64,000 nucleotides of DNA from JAJXSS01 sp964547135 (GTDB lineage Bacteria; Planctomycetota; Phycisphaerae; Phycisphaerales; Phycisphaeraceae). A model generated the notes under the pieces. The model was not told the DNA's origin and did not search any database. It saw nothing but the letters and a program-made list of their open reading frames with translations. Positions 17,205-25,840 of the stretch are shown here, piece after piece. The first letter of the stretch is position 1. Each line of letters opens with the position of its first letter. The translations under genes were made by a program, and so were the position numbers. The stretch lies in assembly GCA_964547135.1 (NCBI GenBank), contig CAZJMK010000002.1:1-64000 (forward strand). The letters run 5' to 3'.

Positions 17205-18515
17205 ATGACCCAACCGATCATAGAAGTTGAGAACCTGAGCAAGCTCTACCACATCGGCCACCTGAAAAACGGCCGGGAGTCGGTGGGGCGGATGATGCTG
17301 GGCGCCGTGACCACACCATTCAAACGCATGGCCAGTCTGCTTTCAGGTCATGCGTATGCGACCTCGGACATGGATGAGCCGCTCTGGGCATTGAAGGATG
17401 TGAGCTTCAAGATCAACCAGGGCGAAGTGGTGGGCATCATCGGGCGTAACGGCGCGGGCAAAAGTACGCTGCTCAAAGTGTTGTCACGGATCATTGAGCC
17501 GAGCGGGGGCAGGGCGGTGATTCGTGGGCGGATTGGTTCGCTTTTGGAGGTGGGCACGGGGTTTCACCCGGACCTGTCGGGTCGTGAAAATGTGTATTTG
17601 AACGGCTCGATGCTGGGCATGAGCCGGAAGGAAATTCAGCGCAAGTTTGATGAGATTGTCGAGTTTTCGGAAGTGGAAAAGTTCATTGATACACCGGTGA
17701 AACATTATTCGAGCGGGATGTACACGCGGCTGGCGTTTGCGGTGGCGGCGCATCTGACGACGGAAGTTTTGATTGTGGATGAAGTACTGGCGGTGGGGGA
17801 TTACACCTTCCAGCAGAAATGTTTGGAAAAGATGGAAAAGGTTGCCCGTGACGGTCGGACAGTTTTGTTTGTGAGTCATAATTTGGCACCGGTTCGCAGG
17901 CTATGCGATCGTGGTTTGGTGCTTCAGCAAGGTCAATTGCTCATGTTGGGAAATGCGGAGGAATGCATCAATTATTACATGAAGCAAATGATTGCCCAGC
18001 AGCCGGAGCGTCAGACTGAGCGCATTAGGCATCTGGTTCCCGGGGTTCGTATTGAGCAACTGCTTGTGAACGGGGAAGATCGCGAGCAGGTTTATATCCC
18101 GCCGGACATGGAGGAATTGTCCGTGAAGCTGCGTGGACGAATCGAAAGAGTGTTACGTGGTGATATCGAGGTTTCGATTCTTGATATGGGTGGCAGTCCC
18201 CTGGGTTTTTTCAGTCCAGCGCATGAATCGGGCACTGCGCCGCAATGGGAGATTGGCCGATTGGATTTGACACGTCGTTTTCGCCTGCCGCGAATGCTCA
18301 AGGGAGAGTATCGGTTGACGATCTGGTTCTGCGATCCCAATCAGACCAAATGGATCGAAGCTGCCCGCGCCGTGACACTGATTGTCGAGGGTCCGCCTAT
18401 TGTCACGGGCACGACTTTCAGCTACCACGAAAAGGGTTGGCTGCTTTTGCAAAGTGTGGATGACGCGCCAGCGGTATCTTCCGATGGAAGAATGCCCGGG
18501 GGTGTGGGTTCATGA
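17205..18515 (+). CDS. Polysaccharide export ABC transporter ATPase (Wzt-like)
   Basis: This 436-residue protein has an ATPase domain (about 5-260): Walker A GRNGAGKST near 80, signature YSSGMYTRLAFAVA, Walker B VLIVDEVLAVGD and switch His in VLFVSHN. The remaining ~170 residues form a beta-rich C-terminal domain like that of Wzt proteins, which recognises the end of the exported glycan. Such ATPases often need a terminal modification such as methylation for recognition; the methyltransferase gene upstream could supply it, which is inference. No clear ribosome site precedes ATG 17205. The 3' end overlaps the next glycosyltransferase gene by 4 bp (ATGA). Confidence 0.94.
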   Translation: MTQPIIEVENLSKLYHIGHLKNGRESVGRMMLGAVTTPFKRMASLLSGHAYATSDMDEPLWALKDVSFKINQGEVVGIIGRNGAGKSTLLKVLSRIIEPSGGRAVIRGRIGSLLEVGTGFHPDLSGRENVYLNGSMLGMSRKEIQRKFDEIVEFSEVEKFIDTPVKHYSSGMYTRLAFAVAAHLTTEVLIVDEVLAVGDYTFQQKCLEKMEKVARDGRTVLFVSHNLAPVRRLCDRGLVLQQGQLLMLGNAEECINYYMKQMIAQQPERQTERIRHLVPGVRIEQLLVNGEDREQVYIPPDMEELSVKLRGRIERVLRGDIEVSILDMGGSPLGFFSPAHESGTAPQWEIGRLDLTRRFRLPRMLKGEYRLTIWFCDPNQTKWIEAARAVTLIVEGPPIVTGTTFSYHEKGWLLLQSVDDAPAVSSDGRMPGGVGS

Positions 18516-19429
18516 GTAACGTTGCGACTGCCCTGCCTACCATCGCATTGGTCACCCCATCCTTCAATCAGGCGTCTTATTTGGAATCGACGCTGATATC
18601 GATTCATTCCCAGAACTATCCGCAACTACAGCATGTCGTCATGGATGGGGGATCAACGGATGGCAGTGTTGAGGTGATTCGCAGGTATGCAGAGCGACTG
18701 CAATTCTGGTGCAGTGGGAAAGATGCCGGTCAGTATGACGCGATTAATCGTGGTTTTGCGCACACGCAGGGTCAGATCATGGGTTGGCTCAACTCCGATG
18801 ACCTGCACCTGCCCTGGACATTGCGCATGGTGGGGGAAATTTTCGCGGAGTTTCCGGAGGTGCAGTGGCTTACGAGTGCGGAACCGCTGGTTATCAACCA
18901 ACGAGGCATTCCCTATCCATTGCAGCGCATGAAAACATTGACCACGCAGGCAATACTGCACGGTGAATTTCTACCCGGAGAGTGGTGGCACGGGACAACA
19001 TACATCCAGCAGGAGGCTACGTTCTGGCGCAGGGAGTTGTGGGAAAAGGTCGGGGGGTTGGACACGAGCTACGATCTTGCAGGCGACTTTGATCTATGGC
19101 TGCGATTTGCCCGTAAAGCTCCCGTGTCAGCAGTGTTGCACCCTTTGGCGGCGTTTCGCAGTCATGAGCAACAACGCAGCCGTAATTTTGCTCGATATCG
19201 GGAACAGGCGCTCGATGCGCTTTCCAAACACGGATTGGGGCCGCCATCGCGCAGCTCGGATCGTTGGCGCCGGTTCTTTTTGTCGCTGCCGGATGGTTGT
19301 CGCAAGCGCATTGGTCGTCAATACATGCTTCATCCCCGTTTGGAGCAACTATTGCCCGGTGTCTATTTAAATCATTTTTACTACTACAACGAACAGCAGC
19401 ATCGGTGGAATTGTTGGAAAAAATGGTAA
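18512..19429 (+). CDS. GT2 family glycosyltransferase
   Basis: The 305-residue GT-A enzyme has IALVTPSFNQASYLESTL at the start, VVMDGGSTDGSVEVI, the conserved AGQYDAINRGFAHTQG and the metal-binding LNSDDLHLP, followed by DLAGDFDLWLRFA. It transfers a sugar from a nucleotide donor to a growing glycan on the cytoplasmic side. It overlaps the Wzt-like gene (ATGA) and precedes a paralogue by 4 bp, so it is translated as part of the export operon. The donor sugar is not predictable. Confidence 0.92.
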   Translation: MSNVATALPTIALVTPSFNQASYLESTLISIHSQNYPQLQHVVMDGGSTDGSVEVIRRYAERLQFWCSGKDAGQYDAINRGFAHTQGQIMGWLNSDDLHLPWTLRMVGEIFAEFPEVQWLTSAEPLVINQRGIPYPLQRMKTLTTQAILHGEFLPGEWWHGTTYIQQEATFWRRELWEKVGGLDTSYDLAGDFDLWLRFARKAPVSAVLHPLAAFRSHEQQRSRNFARYREQALDALSKHGLGPPSRSSDRWRRFFLSLPDGCRKRIGRQYMLHPRLEQLLPGVYLNHFYYYNEQQHRWNCWKKW

Positions 19430-19433
19430 GCCA

Positions 19434-20327
19434 ATGATCGTGAACCCGCTGCCCTCCATTTCCATCGTCGTGCCCAATTACAACGGTGCCGCCACGTTGG
19501 AGCGTACCCTGCGCTCGCTCATCGATCAGCAATACCCGGCGCTGGAAATCATCGTCATCGACGGCGGATCAAGCGATGATAGTATCAATATCATCAAACA
19601 ATATGAAAAACAACTGGCCTACTGGGTCAGTGAAGAGGACCGGGGCCAGTCGGATGCGATCAACAAGGGTTTTGCCCGGTGCAAGGGTGAAGTGGTGAAC
19701 TGGTTGTGCAGTGATGATGTGCTGTTGCCGGGGGCGTTGGAAATTGTGGGGCGAACGTTTGCGGAAAACCCGGGGGTGGATGTGGTGACGGGTGGAACGA
19801 GAGTGGTCTATACAGATGATCGACAGCGATATATGAAGCCATGGGTTCATATTCCAACGCCGGAACTGATTCGAGTGATTCCGTGCGCTCCGGGCATCGG
19901 ACAACCCGCTTGTTTTTATCGAAGATCGCTGCTGGGACGTTCCGGGCCATTGCGCACGGATTTGTTCTATACCATGGATACGGAGTTGTGGTGCCATTTC
20001 AATCAGATTGGAGCCAGATGGTACTGTCTGGCTGAGGAATTGGCGATCGGATATGAGTCGGGCAGCAACAAGACCTCGACGGGAAAACACAAGATCAGCC
20101 TGGAGGTGGAACGAATTTATCGTCAATATTTCCCGGAACGCATTTCACTGATGTTTTGGCAACGCCATGTACGCAATCCCTTTCACATATTCCTGTATCG
20201 GCATCGTGAACATCGACAGATTTGGCGATTGCGTAGATGGTTTGACAGACTCGAAAATATTCTTGGCAAATATTATGACTTGGAGAAAGTCAAGGCTTTG
20301 GACTGGCGCTGGTACTACATCCAATAG
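19434..20327 (+). CDS. GT2 family glycosyltransferase
   Basis: This 297-residue enzyme is a paralogue of its upstream neighbour. Shared landmarks are SIVVPNYNGAATLERTLRSL, IVIDGGSSDDSINII, RGQSDAINKGFARCKGE and LCSDDVLLPG. Its C-terminal third differs and is rich in Arg, Trp and Tyr (FWQRHVRNPFHIFLYRHREH), which could sit against the membrane. The two GT2 genes probably add successive sugars to the same glycan. Spacing of 4 bp indicates co-transcription. Confidence 0.92.
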   Translation: MIVNPLPSISIVVPNYNGAATLERTLRSLIDQQYPALEIIVIDGGSSDDSINIIKQYEKQLAYWVSEEDRGQSDAINKGFARCKGEVVNWLCSDDVLLPGALEIVGRTFAENPGVDVVTGGTRVVYTDDRQRYMKPWVHIPTPELIRVIPCAPGIGQPACFYRRSLLGRSGPLRTDLFYTMDTELWCHFNQIGARWYCLAEELAIGYESGSNKTSTGKHKISLEVERIYRQYFPERISLMFWQRHVRNPFHIFLYRHREHRQIWRLRRWFDRLENILGKYYDLEKVKALDWRWYYIQ

Positions 20328-20370
20328 ACGGGAACATGGCTGCATATCAAGGATCGAACGGGAGTAACAG

Positions 20371-21528
20371 ATGGGTATATTGATCGCCATGCCGAACTGG
20401 ATGGCTCCATCGGAGCAATGGAGCCATCGGATGATCGAGGCGCTGGAGCCGGATGTGGTGATGATTGCAGCGCCTCCCCCTTGCGAACCCAATTGGCGCG
20501 GCAAGATACCTTCCCTGTGCCTGACCGATGGCCCGGCCTCGTTGTGGCGTCGCGGGCTGCGAAAAACAGGGCTTAACATATCCAGCCGACCGGGTGTGAA
20601 CAAGAAGGAAATTCTTCGGCGTGCAATCGAAGACTCTCGTGTTGATACCGTCTTGGTCCAATACTTGAATTTCGCTTTGGATTATCAGGAGGTTTGGGAC
20701 CATTGCAAAAAACCGCTCTTTATCCATGGACATGGCTATGACATAACTCCCGGTGAACGTCTGTTTACGCGTCCGGATCGTCCGCGTTTCGGCCCTGAGT
20801 ATTGGCAGGCTGCTGCGAAGCTGAGTCAACATGCCACATTCATCGTCGGTTCAGAATATGCCAGGCAGATGCTCATTTGTGGTGGCATTTCCGAACGCTC
20901 CTTGGTGGTGAAGAACCTGGGTGTGCCGGTTCCGGATCAGCCGCGTGTCTATGAGGATCGACGAATTGGCTTGGCTTTCCTGTATTTGGGACGACTCACG
21001 GACTGTAAAGGGCCTGACGCTGTTATCAGAGCGTTCGAATTGGCTTGTAACAAGGGGTTGGATGCCCGGCTCATTATGGCTGGCGACGGAGATATGTGGG
21101 CGTGTTGTCATCTGATACATCATTGGTCCAAATGGCGTGATCGCATTCATATGTTGGGTGCAGTGACATGGGAAAAAGCACGAGAATTGATGACTCAGGC
21201 GGATATCTTCGTGGCCCATTCCTGTATTGGCCCCATCACACGCACACAGGAGACGTTTGGCGTTGCGTTTGTAGAGGCGATGGCGATGGGACTGCCGGTA
21301 CTTACCTGTCGTGCCGGGGCTTTGCCGGAAATCATCACGCACGAAATCGACGGATTACTCTTGGAACCGGGTGATATTGAGGGTCAAGCCAATCGTATGT
21401 TGGAGTTGGCAGCACAACCGGAACTACGCCAAAAGCTGGGGCAGGCAGCTCGGCGTACGGTCTTGAATCGGTTTACCCAGAGTCACGAACGCAACCGGCT
21501 CCGAACGATTTTGGGACTCACTGTTTGA
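20371..21528 (+). CDS. GT4 family (group 1) glycosyltransferase
   Basis: The 385-residue protein has a GT-B fold. The C-terminal domain shows LAFLYLGRLTDCKGPDAVI (donor-domain start), ARLIMAGDG, VTWEKARELMTQADIFVAHS and the EX7E signature in QETFGVAFVEAMAMGLPV, followed by GALPEIITHEIDGLLLEPGD. It likely adds a sugar with retention of configuration to the exported polysaccharide. GGGAG precedes ATG 20371 by a good distance. It is the last glycosyltransferase of the cluster before prmC. Confidence 0.93.
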   Translation: MGILIAMPNWMAPSEQWSHRMIEALEPDVVMIAAPPPCEPNWRGKIPSLCLTDGPASLWRRGLRKTGLNISSRPGVNKKEILRRAIEDSRVDTVLVQYLNFALDYQEVWDHCKKPLFIHGHGYDITPGERLFTRPDRPRFGPEYWQAAAKLSQHATFIVGSEYARQMLICGGISERSLVVKNLGVPVPDQPRVYEDRRIGLAFLYLGRLTDCKGPDAVIRAFELACNKGLDARLIMAGDGDMWACCHLIHHWSKWRDRIHMLGAVTWEKARELMTQADIFVAHSCIGPITRTQETFGVAFVEAMAMGLPVLTCRAGALPEIITHEIDGLLLEPGDIEGQANRMLELAAQPELRQKLGQAARRTVLNRFTQSHERNRLRTILGLTV

Positions 21529-21616
21529 CCAAAAGTCGTTCCTGTGAAATCGGCAACAACCCTGAGCAACACCCCGGCTGTTTCATCGACGGATCGATTC
21601 GGTTTACAATTCGCTC

Positions 21617-22504
21617 ATGGCAGCCGGTGTACGTCATGATCAACCCTGGACCACCCGGCGATTACTGGCCTGGACCACCGACTATTTCACGCGCAAACAA
21701 ATCGACTCGCCGCGCTTGTGTGCCGAAATGTTACTGGCACACGTGCTGGGCGTGGCTCGATTAAAACTTTACATGGACCCGGATCGCCCGGCCAGTGAAT
21801 TGGAACGGGGCGCTTTTCGGGAATTGGTTGAGCGTGCAGTACGACACGAACCGGTCGATTACCTGGTCGGCAGCGCCCCGTTCATGTCGATGATGTTCAC
21901 CGTCACCCCGGCTGTGCTCATCCCCCGCCCCAGCACGGAAACGCTGGTGGAGCATGTCATTCAACACGCCCGACGAACGCCCGGCTTTGCCCACCCGCTC
22001 ATTGCGGACATCGGCACCGGTTCGGGTTGCATCGCCATCGCCCTGGCCAAACACATTCCGCAAGCCCGCGTCGTGGCCACGGACATTTCACCTGCAGCGC
22101 TGCAGGTGGCAAAGAAAAATGCGCAAACGCATGGGGTGACGGAGCGCATTGATTTTCGGGAGGGTGATTTTTTGCAGCCGTTGGAGGGCGTGCGGGCGAG
22201 GTATTTGGTGAGTAATCCGCCGTACATCCCCGATGATGAATGGGCGGCGGTGGAGGCGAACGTGAAAGATTACGAGCCGACGACAGCTCTGCGCGGCGGA
22301 AGCGACGGTTTGCAATACATCGCCCCGCTCATCGCACAGGCCCATCAATACCTGGACCACCCGGGGCAGTTGCTCATCGAAGTGGCGGCTGTGCATAAAA
22401 CGGTGGTGTTGGAATTGGCCAGGGCGGCACCGGGCTTGACCAACCCGCGCATTCTGGCGGATCACCAGGGGCTGCCACGAGTGCTGGTGGCCGATGCGGT
22501 GTGA
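21617..22504 (+). CDS. prmC: Peptide chain release factor N5-glutamine methyltransferase
   Basis: PrmC methylates the Gln of the GGQ motif in release factors RF1 and RF2 in the cytoplasm. The 295-residue protein has a helical N-terminal domain with SPRLCAEMLLAHVLG and PVDYLVGSAPFM, the SAM-binding IADIGTGSGCIAIALAK and the active-site NPPYIPDDEW. Length and order are standard. It is near the glycan genes but 88 bp away, so probably not functionally tied to them. prfA is often adjacent but is not in the window. Confidence 0.95.
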   Translation: MAAGVRHDQPWTTRRLLAWTTDYFTRKQIDSPRLCAEMLLAHVLGVARLKLYMDPDRPASELERGAFRELVERAVRHEPVDYLVGSAPFMSMMFTVTPAVLIPRPSTETLVEHVIQHARRTPGFAHPLIADIGTGSGCIAIALAKHIPQARVVATDISPAALQVAKKNAQTHGVTERIDFREGDFLQPLEGVRARYLVSNPPYIPDDEWAAVEANVKDYEPTTALRGGSDGLQYIAPLIAQAHQYLDHPGQLLIEVAAVHKTVVLELARAAPGLTNPRILADHQGLPRVLVADAV

Positions 22505-22654
22505 GGGGGGCTTGGGTAGGGTGCCACATTCACAGACGCGCAAAATCGCGGCGCTAACAAGAACAGTGACGCCGAGGGCTTTAGCCCCGGATTCATTCAC
22601 AAACATCCGGCCCTAAAGGGCACGGCATCAAGTTGCGTCCGCGCTCAACATCCA
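22505..22654. repeat. Three repeat elements between prmC and the prepilin gene
   Basis: A minus-strand TTAGCGCCGCGATTTTGCGCG copy (about 22536-22558, one arm degraded) is followed by the full palindrome GACGCCGAGGGCTTTAGCCCC...GGCCCTAAAGGGCACGGC (22568-22628), then TTGCGTCCGCGCTCAACA (22634-22651). The last resembles the GCAAAGCGTCCGCGCTAAAC motif at 26288 and 35344. No gene is seen. Confidence 0.7.
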
Positions 22655-23464
22655 TCACCGCACATCGAATAAATCATTGCCATCGGGGTTGAACCAGCCG
22701 ACGTTGAGCTTGCGTACCTGCGCTTCGGTCGGGCCGTAAATTGATGAAGCTGTAAAACCGAGCTTACGACGATCGACATGTTGATCAGCCCAGGCCACGT
22801 TGGCGGTTCCGTTGTGACGAAAATGCAGCGTCGGCGTCGGGCGCATCGTTGAGGGCGGCCCGGCAGTGAGTTGCTGATAAGGCGGTTCGATGAACGAATA
22901 CTCAATCACGCCCGGCTGACCATCGACATCCACCACAATCGCGTTGTCGGCAAACATCACCGTTTCACTCGGATTGACTAATTGATCGGTGCGTGCGGTC
23001 ATTTCAGCCGAGCGTCGGTCGTAGCCGAACAGGTCGTAACGTCCGCCCAGGTAATCACGGTTGTACCCGTACCCCCCGCAACCTGATTCAAAGGCGATGA
23101 GCGGGTCACGTGAAAATTCACCGGCTGCGCAACGACGGATGCGCTGATCGATACCCAGGTACGCAGCCAATGGGCCGGTGTCGGGGGTGAACGGGGTGCT
23201 TTGATTTAGGCGATTGCCATGCCAGCGGAGCAGGTTGGTGCCGGGGGGAAAGACGATGTCGGCTGCGGCAGGTACAAAATGCTGTCGATGTTCGCCGGCA
23301 TAGGTGAAGTTCGCCAGGGCGAGTTGACGCAGGTTGGAGGCACATTGGGTGGTGAAGGCTTCTTGTCGAGCCATGCCCAGCGCCGGCAGCAATATGCCGA
23401 TGAGCAGGGCGATGATGGCGATGACCACCAGCAATTCGATGAGTGTGAAGGCGCGATGTTTCAT
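22655..23464 (-). CDS. Prepilin-type secreted protein, H-X9-DG-like family
   Basis: The 269-residue protein begins MKHRAFTLIELLVVIAIIAL, a class III (type IV prepilin) signal with a short basic leader, the cut before Phe and Glu at +5. After the hydrophobic helix comes a large extracellular domain, like planctomycete pseudopilins with an H-X9-D-G motif; here it is HNGTANVAWADQH, with Gln in place of Gly. Such proteins are assembled or released by pilus/T2SS-like machinery; their function is unknown. A PEP-CTERM gene lies upstream on the same strand, separated by a terminator-like hairpin. Confidence 0.88.
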   Translation of the reverse strand: MKHRAFTLIELLVVIAIIALLIGILLPALGMARQEAFTTQCASNLRQLALANFTYAGEHRQHFVPAAADIVFPPGTNLLRWHGNRLNQSTPFTPDTGPLAAYLGIDQRIRRCAAGEFSRDPLIAFESGCGGYGYNRDYLGGRYDLFGYDRRSAEMTARTDQLVNPSETVMFADNAIVVDVDGQPGVIEYSFIEPPYQQLTAGPPSTMRPTPTLHFRHNGTANVAWADQHVDRRKLGFTASSIYGPTEAQVRKLNVGWFNPDGNDLFDVR

Positions 23465-23487
23465 GGTGAATCAGCGACACGGTTGTC

Positions 23488-23524
23488 AAAAAGGAGCCTG
23501 ATCGTTTTCACGACCAGACTCCGA
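23488..23524 (-). terminator. Terminator-like hairpin after the DUF4465 PEP-CTERM gene
   Basis: On the minus strand GGAGTCTGGTCG pairs imperfectly with CGATCAGGCTCC (two mismatches, loop of six) and is followed by TTTTT. It is 18 bp past the upstream stop codon and 24 bp before the prepilin start. Confidence 0.6.
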
Positions 23525-23541
23525 GCGTGAGAAAGAGACCA

Positions 23542-24345
23542 TCAACGACGACGGCGCAGCGTCATGGCAGCACCGGTCATCGCAAGCAGCAAAGCGGTGG
23601 TCGGTTCGGGGATGAGGGTAAGGTTGTCCAAGGCGACGTAGGTGGGGGTGTTGATGCCGAACGATCCGACATCGCTGGAGGCATAAGTGAGTTGGAGTGA
23701 ACGAGCGGAACCAAGGGGTGACAGGTCCAGCAATGTCCATTGCTGGACGATGTAATCCAGGCTGTTGTCACTGAAGGTAAAGTCCGCCAGGCGGAAGGTC
23801 ACACTGCCGGTGCTGGAACCGGTGGCATTGAGACCGGTGAAGCCGGTAAAGATAACTTCGAAAAAATCGGGGTCATTGCCGGTGAGTCCGCCGAATTTTT
23901 TGGCAAATGAATCGCCTGCGTTCATGGAGTGAAACGCATTGGTGGTGTTGGCGACATAGACGGATTCAACGAATTGGCCGGAGGGCAGGTTGATGGTGCT
24001 GGTGTTGTACCCGACAGCGAAGTTGTTGGAGCCGGCTACGCCGCCACCGGTGGGCGGGGTGTAGGCGGAGATTTCGGCGACACCCGTGGGCGTGCCAAAG
24101 AACAAATAATCCGGCCCGGCCAGATAGTTGCTATCCGAGACCACAAAGCCGGAAAAGAACCCGCCCGTGAAGCTTGTGCCGTCAACGGTGAACCCCGGAT
24201 TGGGTGCCCAGTAGGAACCCGCCAAGGCAGGGTCGCGAGGGACCACAGTTTCAAAGGTAATGGTATCCGTCGCCTGTGCTGCCGAGGTTGCCAGGGCAAG
24301 GGTGATGATTGATGCAAGTGAACGTTGGGTTGCGTGACGAATCAT
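23542..24345 (-). CDS. PEP-CTERM surface protein with DUF4465-like domain
   Basis: The 267-residue protein has a signal peptide (about 1-25, ending SAAQA) and ends with a PEP-CTERM sorting tail: IPEPTTALLLAMTGAAM then LRRRR. The middle matches the DUF4465 pattern: GGFFSGFVVSDSN, VESVYVANTTNAFHSMNAGD, SFAKKFGG and DFFEVIFTG. PEP-CTERM proteins are exported, processed by an exosortase and attached to the envelope or exopolysaccharide. The function of DUF4465 is unknown. No exosortase gene is in the window. Confidence 0.9.
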   Translation of the reverse strand: MIRHATQRSLASIITLALATSAAQATDTITFETVVPRDPALAGSYWAPNPGFTVDGTSFTGGFFSGFVVSDSNYLAGPDYLFFGTPTGVAEISAYTPPTGGGVAGSNNFAVGYNTSTINLPSGQFVESVYVANTTNAFHSMNAGDSFAKKFGGLTGNDPDFFEVIFTGFTGLNATGSSTGSVTFRLADFTFSDNSLDYIVQQWTLLDLSPLGSARSLQLTYASSDVGSFGINTPTYVALDNLTLIPEPTTALLLAMTGAAMTLRRRR

Positions 24346-24412
24346 GAGTCAATCTCTTTCTGTGAAAACGTTGGTGTTGAAGGTAGAAAAAACTTTGTTG
24401 TGATGAATTTTT

Positions 24413-24556
24413 GTCACGCCGAGCTATTTCAAGCCGGTTACTTTCTTTTTGTGACGCCGAGCTATTTCAAGCCGGTTACTTTCTTTTTGTGACGCCGAGC
24501 CCTTCAGGGCCGGATGTTTGGTTGATGGAATCCGGGGCTGAAGCCCTCGGCGTCAC
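24413..24556. repeat. Two 38-bp tandem units running into the GACGCCGAGGGC palindrome
   Basis: A 38-bp unit GTGACGCCGAGCTATTTCAA plus GCCGGTTACTTTCTTTTT begins at 24413 and 24451, and a third unit begins at 24489. The third diverges after GACGCCGAGC into a full copy of the palindromic element ending GCCCTCGGCGTCAC near 24556. It looks as if the palindrome arm seeded the duplication. It is 66 bp upstream of the DUF4465 gene start and ends at the stop of the next gene. Confidence 0.8.
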
Positions 24557-24559
24557 GAC

Positions 24560-25489
24560 TCATGAATTTGATGACACGCGCCGCCGGAGCATGACCGCGC
24601 CACTGCCCACAGCCAGTGCCAGCAGGCTCGTCGGTTCGGGTACGACGTTGATCACGCCCACGGCTTCCAGGTCCAGTCCGCCTGAACCGGTCGTCTGCCA
24701 GGCGTCGATGATCGGGTTACCCAGACTATCCGTGTAGGTACCGTTGCCGGGGATGTCCACCATGCGGACATACTGGATGTTGTTCAGGTTCACCTGTCCG
24801 CCCAGTACCAGCGTGTGATTGAGCAAGTCCGACAGGTCAAAGGGGGTGCCCCAACTGTTGCCTCCGCCGCCTTGGTTGTTCACATGTTTGCCGGCCAGGT
24901 TGTAAAGGTTGGTCGGGTTCATGTTGCCAAAGGCACCCGGGCTGGTGGTGTTCAGCGACACCGAAGGAAAACGCGCAAAGTTCGTACCATCGGTCGAAAC
25001 TTCAACGTAAGCCAGTTCGATGAAGACCGAGGTTTGCGACCCAAAGCTGTTTTCAAACACGGCAAAATCGTGCCCGCTGCCGTTGCGGATGCCGGTCGGA
25101 AACGTGAGCGTGATTGACCCTGGTGGCACGCCATTATTCAATTGCGTGGCGGACAGATCGCCCAATGACACAATGTGAAATTGATCGCCGGTCACCGGCC
25201 CCAGTGCCCTGGCCGAGTCACTCCAATTGGCATCGACCCCCGGCGCTGGGCTGTAGTTGGCAACCGCGCTGGCCCACTCCTTGAAAATCGGATTGACGCT
25301 CTGCCCCGCACCCAATCGACCCTCGCCCAACGGCCCGACAAACCCTGGTATCGCTGCATCCGGCGCACCGCTGGTGGTATTGCCCAGCCCTGTCGAATAC
25401 GGCCCCGCCAAGGCCCCGACCTGCCCCAACATGCACACCCCCCCGGCCAACAGAAAGATTCTGCCGGTCCTCAAACGTACCACAGACAT
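24560..25489 (-). CDS. PEP-CTERM surface protein under a cobalamin riboswitch (candidate B12-binding protein)
   Basis: The 309-residue product has a signal peptide (RTGRIFLLAGGVCMLGQVGA) and a C-terminal PEP-CTERM tail (VVPEPTSLLALAVGSGAV then MLRRR). The extracellular part has ALGPVTGDQFHIVSLGD, SITLTFPTGIRNGSGHDFAV, FENSF, ELAYVEVSTDGTNFARFPS, YNLAGKH and SGGLDLEAVGVI, a beta-rich pattern I associate with secreted surface proteins found next to B12 regulation in several phyla. A cobalamin riboswitch lies in its leader, so its expression should fall when cobalamin is plentiful. A role in corrinoid capture at the surface is inference. ATG 25489 is chosen because GGGAG precedes it and the signal peptide starts there. 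No btuB or btuCDF genes are in the window. Confidence 0.88.
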   Translation of the reverse strand: MSVVRLRTGRIFLLAGGVCMLGQVGALAGPYSTGLGNTTSGAPDAAIPGFVGPLGEGRLGAGQSVNPIFKEWASAVANYSPAPGVDANWSDSARALGPVTGDQFHIVSLGDLSATQLNNGVPPGSITLTFPTGIRNGSGHDFAVFENSFGSQTSVFIELAYVEVSTDGTNFARFPSVSLNTTSPGAFGNMNPTNLYNLAGKHVNNQGGGGNSWGTPFDLSDLLNHTLVLGGQVNLNNIQYVRMVDIPGNGTYTDSLGNPIIDAWQTTGSGGLDLEAVGVINVVPEPTSLLALAVGSGAVMLRRRVSSNS

Positions 25490-25500
25490 ATCAACTCCCT

Positions 25501-25519
25501 GCTCCGAATCGCGCGGAGC
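25501..25519 (-). promoter_or_regulatory. Small hairpin directly upstream of the ribosome site
   Basis: On the transcript, GCTCCG pairs with CGGAGC across a 7-nt loop immediately before GGGAG and the ATG at 25489. It could help mask the ribosome site in the ligand-bound state of the riboswitch. This is a structural guess only. Confidence 0.35.
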
Positions 25520-25639
25520 CACCCCGCCCTGGTAAAAGAGAAAATCGTCCGTTGCGAGGGGTGATAGTGACGGGGATCGGTGCTGTTGCGGGGAGAACAG
25601 TCGAGCCGCCGGCGTCCCTTCTCGCGAGGACACACTGGC

Positions 25640-25840
25640 ACTCGACAGGCAGGTCTTCCGGCTCAAGGCTGCTCCCGCCGGCCTTCCCATCGGGTCCGTT
25701 GCAGACCCGACAGTGGCACTCTCGGCGGGACGCTACCCAGTACTTTGTGGCTTAATTGCCACGTCCGGGGGCCTCTTACGGCGGCGCGTCCGCGGTGGAT
25801 TCCCCGACCTTCATCGGGTCACCACACTTCCCTTTTCACC
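25640..25840 (-). promoter_or_regulatory. Cobalamin (B12) riboswitch
   Basis: Read on the minus strand, the region shows the cobalamin aptamer landmarks in order: GGGAAGTGTGGTGA at the 5' side, GGGGAATCCACCGCGGACGC in the core, GTAAGAGGCCCCCGG, GAGTGCCACTG, CGATGGGAAGGCCGGCGGG, and the 3' box GAGCCGGAAGACCTGCC near 25648-25664. The aptamer ends about 150 nt before the ATG of the PEP-CTERM gene at 25489, leaving room for an expression platform. I see no run of T typical of a terminator, so control of translation is more likely. The class (adenosyl- or hydroxy-/methylcobalamin) is not assigned. Confidence 0.9.

Noticed and set aside
24413..24488. Direct repeats as attachment or iteron sites
   Set aside because: There are only two full 38-bp units, continuous with a known palindrome arm, and no integrase or replication gene lies nearby.
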